In this document: in pieces, positions 37,093-44,924 of the stretch
How the letters are laid out: the number at the start of each line of letters is the position of its first letter
Numbering within the stretch: position 1 is the first letter of the stretch
Assembly: GCA_964355945.1 (NCBI GenBank)
Contig: CAYHGE010000004.1
Coordinates: 25,300 to 89,299 of the forward strand
Direction of reading: 5' to 3'
Length of the DNA stretch: 64,000 nt
DNA from: CAIVAT01 sp964355945
Lineage (GTDB): Bacteria; Bacteroidota; Bacteroidia; Bacteroidales; FEN-979
Translations under genes and position numbers: made by a program
Notes under the pieces: model-generated
Database searches by the model: none
Told to the model about the DNA's origin: nothing
The model's input: only the letters and a program-made list of their open reading frames with translations

Positions 37093-38592
37093 TTACCGGG
37101 ATATTACTCGTTTCGGCTTTTCAAAAAGGTATGCGGCAGTTGCAAAAATCACCAGCAACATCGTATGGAAAACAACCCGGGTAAACAAGCCTTCCGGCTG
37201 GATATAAATGCTGGCCATGTAGAGCATGATTGCCAGACCAAGATAACCGAAAAACCTGCCAAGGTTATATTTCACCGGGAAGTATCGCTGTCCCAGGAGG
37301 TAGGATAAAACCATCATGGCGCCATAGCAGATGAAGGTTGCCCAGGCTGACCCGAGATATCCATGAATCAGGTGATCCGGCCCCAACGGGATCCACCAGA
37401 AATTCAGTGTCAGCGTAATTACCGCTCCGATCAGTGAAAGCCATGCCCCCCAGATGGTCTTTGACGAAAGTTTGTACCAGATCGATAGGTTATAATAAAC
37501 ACCAAGGAAAAGGTTTGCCATCATCAGGATTGGAATGACACCTTTTCCCTCCCAGTAGTTTTTCCCGATGAGGTAACGAAGGATAAAATCATCGAGATAG
37601 ACCATGGTTGCCAGAAATATAAAAGAAACCACGATGATGAAATAATCCATGATCCGTGCATACAGGATTTTTGCATCCTTTTCTTTGGCAGCAGCAAAAA
37701 AGAAAGGTTCGGCTGCATATTTGTAAGCCTGAATAAAAATGGTCATCAGGATGGAAATCTTGTAACAGGCACTGTAAATGCCAACCTGGTATGCTGCAAC
37801 ATCCGCGGGAAGTAAATACCTCAGCAACAAACGATCGAAGGTTTCGTTGACCATTCCAGCCAACCCTGCAAACAACAGCGGGAAGGCATATATCAGCATG
37901 GTCTTCAATAATTTATTGTCCAGTTTCCATTTCATCCCCGTAAACTGGGGAATTAAAAGCACAAGGGTAACTGAGCTGGCGACAAGGTTCGAAATGAAAA
38001 TGTAACTGATACCCCAATCCGGAATGTAAACCAAACGGATAAAACCATGGAGGAAACTCCATGATTCATGGGCAAGAACGTATGGACAGAAAAGCAGGAA
38101 AAAGACATTCAGTCCGAAGTTGACAAGGATGTTGGTCAGGTTGATTGCCACAAAACGCAAGGCTTTGTTCTGTGCCCTTAGCCTGGCAAACGGGATCTTT
38201 GAAAGTGCATCCAGCGCAAGGAACCAGGCAAACCACAGCACATATTCGGGATGGGAGCCATAGTCGATCCAGCCGGCAACCGGTTGTGCAAAAACAGAAA
38301 CGATCAGGAGAAAAACCACGGATGAAAAGATCAGCGAAATCATTCCAGTGCTGAACACCTTCTCTTTGTCTGTCTCGTTTTCGTTGAAGCGGAAAAAAGC
38401 GGTTTCCATGCCATAAGTAAGGACCACGGTAAGGAACGCAGCATAGGCGTAAAAAACACTCACCGTACCATATTCTCCCGGCAAAAAGATTCGGGTATAT
38501 AGCGGGACCAGCAAATATCCCAGAATTCTTCCCAGGATGCCCGAGAGTCCATAAACGGCCGTTTGCCCTGCAAGTTTTTTCAGCGGATTCAT
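37093..38592 (-). CDS. polysaccharide/oligosaccharide flippase (Wzx/MVF-like)
   Basis: 499 residues from the ATG at 38592. About 14 hydrophobic segments are spread over the whole length, and the first part (LAGQTAVYGLSGILGRILGYLLVPLYTR-like, split here as TAVYGLSGILGRI and LLVPLYTRIFLPGEYG) is the family signature. It should flip lipid-linked saccharides across the inner membrane. A TTG one codon upstream is an unlikely start. A -7 box at 38598-38605 is so close that the mRNA may be leaderless. First gene of the dut/TPR/DUF4292/EnvC cluster. Confidence 0.88.
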   Translation of the reverse strand: MNPLKKLAGQTAVYGLSGILGRILGYLLVPLYTRIFLPGEYGTVSVFYAYAAFLTVVLTYGMETAFFRFNENETDKEKVFSTGMISLIFSSVVFLLIVSVFAQPVAGWIDYGSHPEYVLWFAWFLALDALSKIPFARLRAQNKALRFVAINLTNILVNFGLNVFFLLFCPYVLAHESWSFLHGFIRLVYIPDWGISYIFISNLVASSVTLVLLIPQFTGMKWKLDNKLLKTMLIYAFPLLFAGLAGMVNETFDRLLLRYLLPADVAAYQVGIYSACYKISILMTIFIQAYKYAAEPFFFAAAKEKDAKILYARIMDYFIIVVSFIFLATMVYLDDFILRYLIGKNYWEGKGVIPILMMANLFLGVYYNLSIWYKLSSKTIWGAWLSLIGAVITLTLNFWWIPLGPDHLIHGYLGSAWATFICYGAMMVLSYLLGQRYFPVKYNLGRFFGYLGLAIMLYMASIYIQPEGLFTRVVFHTMLLVIFATAAYLFEKPKRVISR

Positions 38593-38597
38593 CAACG

Positions 38598-38605
38598 CAA
38601 AAGTA
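38598..38605 (-). promoter_or_regulatory. -7 box of the flippase gene, near the start codon
   Basis: Minus strand TACTTTTG matches TAnnTTTG; only five bases separate it from the ATG at 38592, so transcription would begin at or next to the start codon. Confidence 0.5.
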
Positions 38606-38696
38606 TTTGTTTTCGGTTAAAATAACACCATTTGTTGAGGGTTATTGTGCCGGAAACATTGCACCCACGATATGTGTAATGATTTATCAATGTCCT

Positions 38697-38850
38697 GCCT
38701 CGTAGGAACGCCATTCCTCTGCGCTCATATATCCCGCCCCATAGAAGGATCAACATTCCGGATGACGAATAACACCCCGCGCCTTAGGTGCGACATTCTG
38801 GTCGCCCGAAAAATGTTATGTGCAATTCGCGCCGTAGGTGCGAAATTTTT
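38697..38850 (+). repeat. palindromic REP-like repeats left of the IS200-like gene
   Basis: This is most of the 312-base gap between the flippase and the transposase. It holds two clear palindromes, CGCGCCTTAGGTGCG (38778-38792) and CGCGCCGTAGGTGCG (38828-38842), whose starts are 50 bases apart with the linker 'acattctggtcgcccg' between, and two decayed copies at 38697-38710 and 38735-38751. Confidence 0.8.
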
Positions 38851-38907
38851 ACATTAACCGCATCACCTTTTTAAAAATTCCTGATTAAGCATAAAAAAAC
38901 ACTCACC

Positions 38908-39369
38908 ATGGCAAACACCTATAGTCAGATCAGCATGCACATAGTTTTTGCGGTTAAACATCGCGAATCCCTTATTCTTCCTGAATTCAAGGATCAGTTG
39001 TTCAGGTATATCTATGGCATCATTGAAGGGAAAAATCAAAAATCACTGGCAGTTAATGGCACATCTGATCATGTGCATATTTTTACCGGGTTAACACCGG
39101 TCATTTACATTCCGGATTTTGTCCGGGATCTAAAATCTGACTCTTCCCTGTTCATCAACTCCAGGAAGCTGGCGCGAAAACCATTCCACTGGCAGGAAGG
39201 TTATGGGATTTTCTCTCATAGCCACTCAATGCGCGATCGGATAATCAAATATATCCTGAACCAGGAACAGCACCATCAAAAAAAGACATTCCGAAAGGAA
39301 TACCTTGGCATGCTAAAAAATATGGATGTTAAATATGATGAAAAATATTTGTTCGATTTTTTTGAATGA
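38908..39369 (+). CDS. tnpA: IS200/IS605-type Y1 (HUH) transposase
   Basis: 153 residues, full length for a Y1 transposase. The HUH metal-binding motif is DHVHIF (about residues 52-57), and the nucleophile Tyr is in IIKYILNQEQHHQK (about residue 114). N-terminal YSQISMHIVFAVKHRES is typical for the group. These single-strand transposases recognise hairpins next to the element ends. The gene is enclosed by palindromes of one family, in opposite orientations left and right, which suggests that these are its substrate. No accessory tnpB gene is present. Confidence 0.9.
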   Translation: MANTYSQISMHIVFAVKHRESLILPEFKDQLFRYIYGIIEGKNQKSLAVNGTSDHVHIFTGLTPVIYIPDFVRDLKSDSSLFINSRKLARKPFHWQEGYGIFSHSHSMRDRIIKYILNQEQHHQKKTFRKEYLGMLKNMDVKYDEKYLFDFFE

Positions 39370-39371
39370 TA

Positions 39372-39442
39372 AAATTGCGCACCTACGGCGCGCCGTGACC
39401 GAATTGCCAACGGGCTACCAGAATATGGCTCCTACGGAGCCG
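39372..39442 (-). repeat. twin-palindrome unit right of tnpA, inverted
   Basis: Palindromes CGCACCTACGGCGCG (39378-39392) and GGCTCCTACGGAGCC (39428-39442) have starts 50 bases apart; read on the minus strand they repeat the left-hand unit at 38778-38850, including a decayed linker. It begins three bases after the transposase stop. Confidence 0.8.
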
Positions 39443-39510
39443 GGGACAATATATTATATGTCATGAACCTCCCTCATTCGCTGAGGAGCGACATTTTTGC
39501 AATACCATCC

Positions 39511-39660
39511 CGCTCCACAGGAGCGATTTTCTGTCACCCGATTGAGTCCCGCTCTGCAGGAGCGACACTCTGCCACCCGCCTGTGTCCCGCTCCGTAGGA
39601 GCGACATTCTGGTCGCCCGTAAAATGTTATGTGGAATTCGCGCCGTAGGTGCGAAATTCT
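39511..39660 (+). repeat. array of 39-bp palindromic units plus twin-palindrome unit
   Basis: Palindromes CGCTCCACAGGAGCG (39511), CGCTCTGCAGGAGCG (39550) and CGCTCCGTAGGAGCG (39589) start exactly 39 bases apart; the third begins a complete twin unit whose second palindrome CGCGCCGTAGGTGCG is at 39640-39654. A decayed copy lies near 39478. The 353-base stretch between tnpA and the RNase H gene is otherwise empty. Confidence 0.82.
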
Positions 39661-39722
39661 GGTGGAAGCGAAATTTTGGTGCCGGTGATACAAAAATGTA
39701 TTTTTGCAGGATAATCTGAACA

Positions 39723-40355
39723 ATGCCGAAAAATAAATTCTACGTTGTATGGCAGGGCAAGAAACCTGGTATTTACAAAAGCTGGAACGATTGTAAAAAA
39801 CAGGTTGACGGCTTTACCGGGGCTCTTTACAAAGGGTTTCCAACGCTTGATCTTGCAGAAAGCGCCTTCGCCGACGAACCCAGGAAGTACATGACCAAAG
39901 GGCTGAACGCCCCGAAAAAAATCACCTGCACCAACCCCCTGGTTGGTGAACCCATTGCCGACAGCATCAGTTCCGACGCTGCCTGCGCAGGAAATCCGGG
40001 CATCCTCGAATACCGTGGTGTTGACACAAAATCGGGTGCAGAACTTTTCCGCATGGGGCCCTTCCCGGAAGGCACGGTGAACCTCGGTGAATTTCTCGGC
40101 ATTGTTCATGCCCTCGCCTACCTTAAACAGCGGGACTGTGACTGGCCGGTCTATTCCGATTCACGTACCGCCATCGCCTGGGTGCGAAAAAAAGCCATCA
40201 ATACCAATTTAGTCATCTCACCTAAAAACCAGAAACTTTTCGACCTGGTAAACCGTGCGCTGATCTGGCTTAAAGAGAACAAGTGGCCCAATAAAATCCT
40301 CAAATGGGAAACCGAATACTGGGGAGAAATTCCTGCTGATTTCGGAAGGAAATAA
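39723..40355 (+). CDS. rnhA: ribonuclease HI with N-terminal viroplasmin-like domain
   Basis: 210 residues. Residues ~1-48 are the hybrid-binding (Cauli_VI/viroplasmin) domain: FYVVWQGKKPGIYKSWNDC and FPTLDLAESAF. The RNase H fold follows from about residue 75 with the four acidic active-site residues in SDAACAGNPG, GEFLGIVHAL, YSDSRTAI and the late ADFGR. It cuts the RNA strand in RNA-DNA hybrids, as at R-loops and Okazaki primers. The stop at 40355 directly abuts the converging YraN gene. Confidence 0.93.
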   Translation: MPKNKFYVVWQGKKPGIYKSWNDCKKQVDGFTGALYKGFPTLDLAESAFADEPRKYMTKGLNAPKKITCTNPLVGEPIADSISSDAACAGNPGILEYRGVDTKSGAELFRMGPFPEGTVNLGEFLGIVHALAYLKQRDCDWPVYSDSRTAIAWVRKKAINTNLVISPKNQKLFDLVNRALIWLKENKWPNKILKWETEYWGEIPADFGRK

Positions 40356-40721
40356 TTACGATATGGTTGCATAGAAAGCATCAGCGATGTGGTTGATGGT
40401 CTCCTTTTCAGGTGTGATGAGGATGGAGATAATGTCGAACCTTACGTCGCCCTGCTGTTTGCGATAATTTACAAAAGCATTCGCCGCCCTGACAAGGATC
40501 CGCTGCTTGCTCTTTGTTACCGCTGCTTCCGGTTCAGCAAAGTAATTGGATTTACGGGTCTTCACTTCGACAATCACAATGAAATTGCCATCCCTGGCGA
40601 TGATGTCGATCTCTTCCCGGCCAAACCGCCAGTTCCGTTCGATAATATGATACCCTTTTCCCTCCAGGTGGGCGACAGCGATCGCTTCGCCGGCTTTGCC
40701 CAATTCGATATGGTCGCTCAT
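40356..40721 (-). CDS. YraN family protein (UPF0102, nuclease-like)
   Basis: 121 residues from the ATG at 40721 (MSDHIELGKAGEA). The restriction-endonuclease-like core is present: GKAGEAIAVAHLEGKGY, NWRFGREEIDIIARDG and IVIVEVKTRKS, carrying the E...D...ExK residues. A longer reading frame to 40907 would add 62 residues but runs through an inverted repeat and is rejected. YraN proteins are widespread; their function is not settled, though a nuclease or Holliday-junction role is suspected from the fold. Converges with rnhA. Confidence 0.9.
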   Translation of the reverse strand: MSDHIELGKAGEAIAVAHLEGKGYHIIERNWRFGREEIDIIARDGNFIVIVEVKTRKSNYFAEPEAAVTKSKQRILVRAANAFVNYRKQQGDVRFDIISILITPEKETINHIADAFYATIS

Positions 40722-40826
40722 GATTTTTTCTTTTTCTGCAAGAAGAAATTCAGGGAATTGATTACAGCTATATTCACTGAGGATAACAATAAAGCTATTC
40801 CTGTCCACTTTGCCAGACAATATTTC

Positions 40827-40886
40827 TCGCAGATTTTCGCAGAAAAGGCCGCAGATTTTCGCAGAAAAAAATCTGCGAAAATCTGC
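40827..40886. repeat. inverted repeat of a 'CGCAGATTTTCGCAG' word
   Basis: A perfect 15-base inverted repeat, GCAGATTTTCGCAGA (40851-40865) and TCTGCGAAAATCTGC (40872-40886), has an all-A 6-base loop; a third copy of the left arm lies at 40827-40842. It sits between the LD-carboxypeptidase stop and the YraN start. It could form a hairpin but lacks a proper T run for the minus-strand transcript. Confidence 0.8.
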
Positions 40887-40948
40887 GAGACCCTTTTTTT
40901 CAGGCATTTCTGCTTAATCAGGAAAAGTGGAAAAGGTAATCCGGATTG

Positions 40949-41848
40949 TTAATAAAAAGAGAGCTCCACCTCGTGGTCAACCCCGAAAATGATCTTTCGC
41001 CCCATGATCAGGGCCAGATTCATCTCCTGATGGCCTGCCGGGAAATCGAAACAAACCGGGTATTTGAATTCCTTTACCATGCCGGCAATGATCTCATTGG
41101 CTGATTTTCCAAACGGGACCGTGTTATCATTCATTTTTGTCATTCCCCCAACAATCAGTCCTTTCAACTTATCCAGTTTTCCGGCCCGCTTCAGGCACAT
41201 CATCATCCGGTCGATGTGATAAAGATACTCATCCACGTCTTCAAGAAAGAGAATTTTGCCGGCAGTATCAGGCTCGGAAGCCGACCCCATCAGACTGCAC
41301 AGGATGGAAAGATTGCCGCCAACCAGAACGCCATCTGTAACTCCGTCGCGGGCCAGGGATGTTTTGGGGACGGAATAGGTGAGTTTCTTCCCGAAAAGCG
41401 CATTTATCATGGATAGCGCTGTTTCATCCTGATTTTCCCCTGTCATGTTGACTGGCATGGAAGCATGCAGGGTTTCGATCCCGAACTGACGGTGGATATG
41501 GGCATGCAGAACAGTTGCATCGCTGTACCCGACAATCCATTTCGGCTTCTTCAGAAATGCTGAAAAGTCAAGCTTGTCAATCATCCGTACAGTGCCATAA
41601 CCACCCCTGGAACAAACGATCGCCCTGATCCTGTCGTCGTCGAGCATCTGCTGAAAATCCCTGCACCGCTGCTCATCAGTACCTGCAAACTGATGATGCC
41701 TGCTGAACACATAACCTCCCAGAACCACCTCCAGTTCATGACGTTGAAAAAAACGGATGGCCGGATGTACCTCCTCGAATGTTATGCTTCGGGCAGGAGA
41801 GACGATGGCGATTTTATCGCCCTTTGTAAGACAGGCTGGCGTGATCAT
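40949..41848 (-). CDS. LD-carboxypeptidase (peptidase family S66)
   Basis: 299 residues, usual length. The N-terminal pattern LTKGDKIAIVSPA and SRGGYGTVRMID are typical. The catalytic triad can be placed: Ser in VGYSDATVLH (about residue 109), Glu in LFLEDVDEY and His in FPAGHQEM near the C-terminus. Enzymes of this family remove the terminal D-alanine from murein tetrapeptides during peptidoglycan recycling; some MccF relatives cleave microcin. Its -7 box (41853-41860) ends 4 bases before the ATG, so it may have a leaderless mRNA. Divergent from metG. Confidence 0.92.
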   Translation of the reverse strand: MITPACLTKGDKIAIVSPARSITFEEVHPAIRFFQRHELEVVLGGYVFSRHHQFAGTDEQRCRDFQQMLDDDRIRAIVCSRGGYGTVRMIDKLDFSAFLKKPKWIVGYSDATVLHAHIHRQFGIETLHASMPVNMTGENQDETALSMINALFGKKLTYSVPKTSLARDGVTDGVLVGGNLSILCSLMGSASEPDTAGKILFLEDVDEYLYHIDRMMMCLKRAGKLDKLKGLIVGGMTKMNDNTVPFGKSANEIIAGMVKEFKYPVCFDFPAGHQEMNLALIMGRKIIFGVDHEVELSFY

Positions 41849-41852
41849 GCCC

Positions 41853-41860
41853 CAAAAGTA
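41853..41860 (-). promoter_or_regulatory. -7 box of the LD-carboxypeptidase gene
   Basis: Minus strand TACTTTTG; only GGGC separates it from the ATG. This implies transcription starting at or near the first codon. Confidence 0.5.
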
Positions 41861-41893
41861 ACTAAAAAGAAGATTCCGATTTTCTTTATTTCA

Positions 41894-41901
41894 TATCTTT
41901 G
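41894..41901 (+). promoter_or_regulatory. -7 box of metG
   Basis: TATCTTTG matches TAnnTTTG, 36 bases before the ATG at 41938. It also argues against the upstream start at 41899, which would overlap the box. Confidence 0.55.
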
Positions 41902-41937
41902 CTCCTCATTTTTAGTCAATTCCCAGAGCCTGATCCC

Positions 41938-43989
41938 ATGAGCGATAAACCTGCATTCAAACGATATACCGTTACCTCCGCCCTTCCCTATGCCAACGGG
42001 CCTATCCACATCGGGCACCTTGCCGGAGTGTACGTTCCTGCCGATATCTACGTCCGGTTCCTTCGGATGAATGAAGAGGATGTCATCTTCATCGGTGGTT
42101 CGGATGAACACGGGGTTCCGATCACCATCAAGGCATTGCAACAGGGAGTGTCGCCACAGGATATCGTTGACAAATATCACGGCATCATCAAAAAATCATT
42201 TGAAGATTTCGGCATCTCCTTCGACATCTATTCGCGCACTTCCAACAAAACCCACCACGAAACAGCATCTGCCTTCTTCCGGAAAATGTATGAGGCCGGG
42301 CAGTTCATTGAAAAAGTTTCAGAACAGTATTTTGACGAGGCCACAGGGCAGTTCCTTGCCGACAGGTACATCACCGGAACATGCCCCCATTGCGGATTTG
42401 ACAAGGCTTATGGCGACCAGTGCGAAAAATGCGGCACCACGCTGAACGCCACCGACCTGATTGAACCCAAGTCGGTACTGAGTGGAAATAAGCCTGTGTT
42501 GCGCGAAACGAGGCACTGGTTTCTTCCCCTTGATCAATACGAACCCTGGCTTCGCGAATGGATCCTGGAAGGGCACAAAGACGATTGGAAAATCAATGTT
42601 TACGGGCAATGCAAGTCATGGATCGACCAGGGTCTGCAGCCCCGCGCAGTTACCCGCGACCTCGACTGGGGCGTAAAGGTTCCTGCTGTTGGTGCCGAGG
42701 GTAAAGTTCTGTACGTTTGGTTTGACGCCCCCATCGGATATATCTCTGCGACCAGGGAACTGACTCCTGAATGGGAGAAATACTGGAAAGACCCGGAGAC
42801 CAAGCTGGTCCATTTTATCGGCAAGGACAACATTGTTTTTCACTGCATCATCTTCCCGGCGATGCTGAAAGCCGAAGGTACCTATATCCTTCCCGACAAT
42901 GTTCCGGCCAATGAGTTCCTCAACCTGGAAGGGGATAAAATCTCAACTTCACGAAACTGGGCGGTATGGCTGCATGAATACCTGGAAGCTTTTCCGGGCA
43001 AGCAGGATGTGCTGAGATATGTGCTCACATCCGCCGCACCCGAAACAAAAGATAACGACTTCACCTGGAAGGATTTCCAGACCCGCAACAACAGCGAGCT
43101 GGTGAACATCCTCGGGAATTTCGTAAACCGTACCATTGTTCTGACACACAAATATTTCGAAGGCAGGGTTCCGGAAGCATCCGCATTTAACGATCTTGAC
43201 AGAGCCACCCTGGATGAGATGAGGCAATTTCCGGGCAGCATTGCAGCAAGCTTACACAACTACCGCTTTCGTGAAGCATTGGCGGAAATGATGAACCTCG
43301 CCCGCCTGGGTAATAAATACCTCACTGAAAATGAGCCATGGAAGCTTTTTTCAAGTGACCCTGTCAGGGTGGGTACGATCCTCAACATCTCTTTGCAGAT
43401 CTGTGCCCAGCTCTCGATTGTGGCCGAACCATTCCTTCCGTTCTCTGCTGCAAAAATCAGGAAGACCCTGAACCTGCCGGTTTTCAAATGGTCTGAATCA
43501 ACATCCCTGAACTGGCTCCAGGCCGGTCATTTACTTGATCAGCCGCAACTGCTGTTTGAAAAGATCGAAGACCCTGCCATCGAGGCCCAGGTTCAGAAAC
43601 TGCTCGACACCAAACTGGCCAACGAAGCCAGCCAGGCGAAAGCACCCGTAAAACCGGGGAAAGAGGCCGTAGGGTTTGAAGATTTCTCAAAAATGGACAT
43701 CCGTGCCGGTACCATCCTGACTGCCGAAAAAGTTGCCAAAACAGACAAGCTGCTGAAACTGACCATCGACACCGGCCTTGATCAGCGCACCGTAGTTTCC
43801 GGCATTGCCAAATTTTTCGATCCCGCGAAGATTGTTGGCCAGCGTGTTTGCATCCTTGTCAACCTCGAACCCCGCAAACTCAAAGGCATCGAATCTCAGG
43901 GCATGATCCTGATGGCCGAGAATCCCGATGGCACCCTGTTCTTTGTCACGCCGGATGAAGGGGTGATGAATGGTGCTGATATTAAGTAG
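41938..43989 (+). CDS. metG: methionyl-tRNA synthetase
   Basis: 683 residues from the ATG at 41938 (MSDKPAFKRYTVTSALPY). Class I signatures: HIGH within GPIHIGHLAGVY, and the KMSKS equivalent as GDKISTSRNW. A zinc knuckle with two CxxC pairs (CPHCG and CEKCG) lies around residues 145-165. The C-terminal ~115 residues (FEDFSKMDIRAGTI ... GMILMAENPDG) are the EMAP-like tRNA-binding domain. It charges tRNA-Met with methionine. It has its own promoter and is followed by a palindrome that may serve as terminator. Confidence 0.97.
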   Translation: MSDKPAFKRYTVTSALPYANGPIHIGHLAGVYVPADIYVRFLRMNEEDVIFIGGSDEHGVPITIKALQQGVSPQDIVDKYHGIIKKSFEDFGISFDIYSRTSNKTHHETASAFFRKMYEAGQFIEKVSEQYFDEATGQFLADRYITGTCPHCGFDKAYGDQCEKCGTTLNATDLIEPKSVLSGNKPVLRETRHWFLPLDQYEPWLREWILEGHKDDWKINVYGQCKSWIDQGLQPRAVTRDLDWGVKVPAVGAEGKVLYVWFDAPIGYISATRELTPEWEKYWKDPETKLVHFIGKDNIVFHCIIFPAMLKAEGTYILPDNVPANEFLNLEGDKISTSRNWAVWLHEYLEAFPGKQDVLRYVLTSAAPETKDNDFTWKDFQTRNNSELVNILGNFVNRTIVLTHKYFEGRVPEASAFNDLDRATLDEMRQFPGSIAASLHNYRFREALAEMMNLARLGNKYLTENEPWKLFSSDPVRVGTILNISLQICAQLSIVAEPFLPFSAAKIRKTLNLPVFKWSESTSLNWLQAGHLLDQPQLLFEKIEDPAIEAQVQKLLDTKLANEASQAKAPVKPGKEAVGFEDFSKMDIRAGTILTAEKVAKTDKLLKLTIDTGLDQRTVVSGIAKFFDPAKIVGQRVCILVNLEPRKLKGIESQGMILMAENPDGTLFFVTPDEGVMNGADIK

Positions 43990-43993
43990 TAGC

Positions 43994-44030
43994 TTAGACC
44001 TTCCAGGTTTTGAAAACCTGGAAGGTCTAA
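43994..44030. repeat. perfect palindrome, copy 1
   Basis: An 18-base arm beginning TTAGACCTTCCAGGTTTT is followed by its exact complement, with a single G between. It lies 4 bases after metG and 13 bases before the truncated RAYT. A second copy is at 44280-44312. As RNA it would make a strong hairpin after metG. Confidence 0.88.
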
Positions 44031-44043
44031 CAATAAACCTCCA

Positions 44044-44279
44044 ATGAATAAAATAGAACCCCTCGGGCACGGCAACTATTATCACATTTACAACCGCGGT
44101 ATTGACGGATGCGATTTGTTCAGGGAGACAACCAACTACGAATATTTTTTTAATTTGTTTCTTAAGCATATTGAACCTATTGCTGACACTTTTGCATGGG
44201 TTCTGATGAAAAACCACTTCCATATTTTGGAACGGATAAAAGACCTTTCGGAAGTCACCAAACCTTTCAGGACGCCCCC
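44044..44279 (+). pseudogene. truncated REP-associated tyrosine transposase (RAYT)
   Basis: About the first 79 codons match a RAYT: GNYYHIYNRGIDGCDLF, YEYFFNLFLKHI and the HUH motif NHFHIL in the usual position. The catalytic-Tyr half, normally a further ~100 residues, is missing. The reading continues through a copy of the palindrome that also precedes the gene and then runs into the tRNA-Arg gene, so residues after about 79 are not meaningful. It looks like the remains of an element in which gene and palindromes move together. Confidence 0.78.
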
Positions 44280-44312
44280 AGACCTTCCAGGTTTTAAAAA
44301 CCTGGAAGGTCT
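44280..44312. repeat. perfect palindrome, copy 2
   Basis: AGACCTTCCAGGTTTT, an A and its complement; same arms as 43994-44030. It lies inside the open frame of the truncated RAYT and replaces the rest of that gene. Confidence 0.88.
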
Positions 44313-44352
44313 GCGCTACCACACCATTTCTCCAAAATCAAATAAAATGTAT

Positions 44353-44360
44353 TATTTTTG
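44353..44360 (+). promoter_or_regulatory. possible -7 box of tRNA-Arg
   Basis: TATTTTTG matches TAnnTTTG, 58 bases before the tRNA. A TTTC at 44327-44330 could be a poor -33 element (22 bases apart). Confidence 0.4.
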
Positions 44361-44418
44361 CATCGAAAATCGAAGCAATCAACGACATTGTTCATTGCTC
44401 ATTGTTCATTATTCTTCC

Positions 44419-44490
44419 GGCCCTGTAGTTCAATGGATAGAACGGAAGTTTCCTAAACTTTAAATTCAGGTTCGATTCCTGGTGGGGCTA
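44419..44490 (+). tRNA. tRNA-Arg (anticodon CCT)
   Basis: A complete cloverleaf can be drawn: acceptor GGCCCTG/TGGGGCT with G-U pairs, D arm GTTC...GAAC, anticodon arm GAAGT-TTCCTAA-ACTTT with anticodon CCT (reads AGG), and T arm TCAGG-TTCGATT-CCTGG. The discriminator base is A, and one C follows before the gap begins at 44492. Confidence 0.92.
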
Positions 44491-44491
44491 C

Positions 44492-44591
44492 NNNNNNNNN
44501 NNNNNNNNNNNNNNNNNNNNNNNNNNNNNNNNNNNNNNNNNNNNNNNNNNNNNNNNNNNNNNNNNNNNNNNNNNNNNNNNNNNNNNNNNNN
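44492..44591. other. assembly gap (100 N)
   Basis: Exactly 100 unknown bases directly after the tRNA. A tRNA 3' end followed by a break next to possible insertion-sequence remains is a typical spot for a repeated mobile element that did not assemble. Confidence 0.99.
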
Positions 44592-44924
44592 CTGGAAAAA
44601 ACACTCATGTTGTCCAATCGCTGCCGGAATAGCCTGGCCATCTCATTTATTTGATATTTAATCACATAAGGTGGTCAGCTAGAAACGGCGATAGGTGGTC
44701 AAATACTCCGTTTTGTCCACATCAAACACTGAAGTGGTAAATTAATTAACCCTTCTCTCTTAAATTGACCTAACTTGCAGTGTTTTAAAATCTCATGTAT
44801 ATCAGCATCACTATTCCCGGATACACTTCAATGGGCTCATTCTGTTGTATGGTTCACACCCTATTTGCTGCTCAACACCGAGTAATAAAAGCCCCACAAT
44901 ACTGCAGAAAACAAAGAATTAAGG
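44592..44924. mobile_element. gene-free region with possible insertion-sequence end
   Basis: 333 bases between gap and histidine kinase. The motif 'ggtggtca' occurs twice (44670-44677 and 44693-44700), followed by 'aaatactccgttttgtccac'; such words are familiar from ends of IS21-type elements in this phylum, though I cannot search. On the minus strand, 44592-44665 could code for the first ~24 residues of a protein starting MIKYQINEMARLFRQ, which then enters the gap and might be an IS gene start. No other feature seen; no in-frame extension of the kinase (a TAA lies at 44886). Confidence 0.35.

Noticed and set aside
39511..39603. Possible CRISPR array (regular 39-base spacing)
   Set aside because: The repeated part is a 15-base palindrome and the intervening sequence is itself repeated; no cas genes, and spacers are not unique.
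39454..39723. Open frames on both strands rich in Arg/Ser/Gly/Cys over the palindrome array
   Set aside because: They are translations of the 39-base repeats; a periodic peptide is expected from that and no start signal supports them.
40722..40907. 62-residue N-terminal extension of YraN
   Set aside because: Family members begin near MSDHIELGKAGEA, and the extension is built from the inverted repeat.
40389..40952. 187-codon plus-strand frame opposite YraN
   Set aside because: It covers the whole conserved YraN gene in antisense and the inverted repeat; a real family member is on the other strand.
44313..44463. C-terminal continuation of the RAYT reading frame
   Set aside because: The residues derive from the palindrome, the tRNA promoter region and the tRNA itself.
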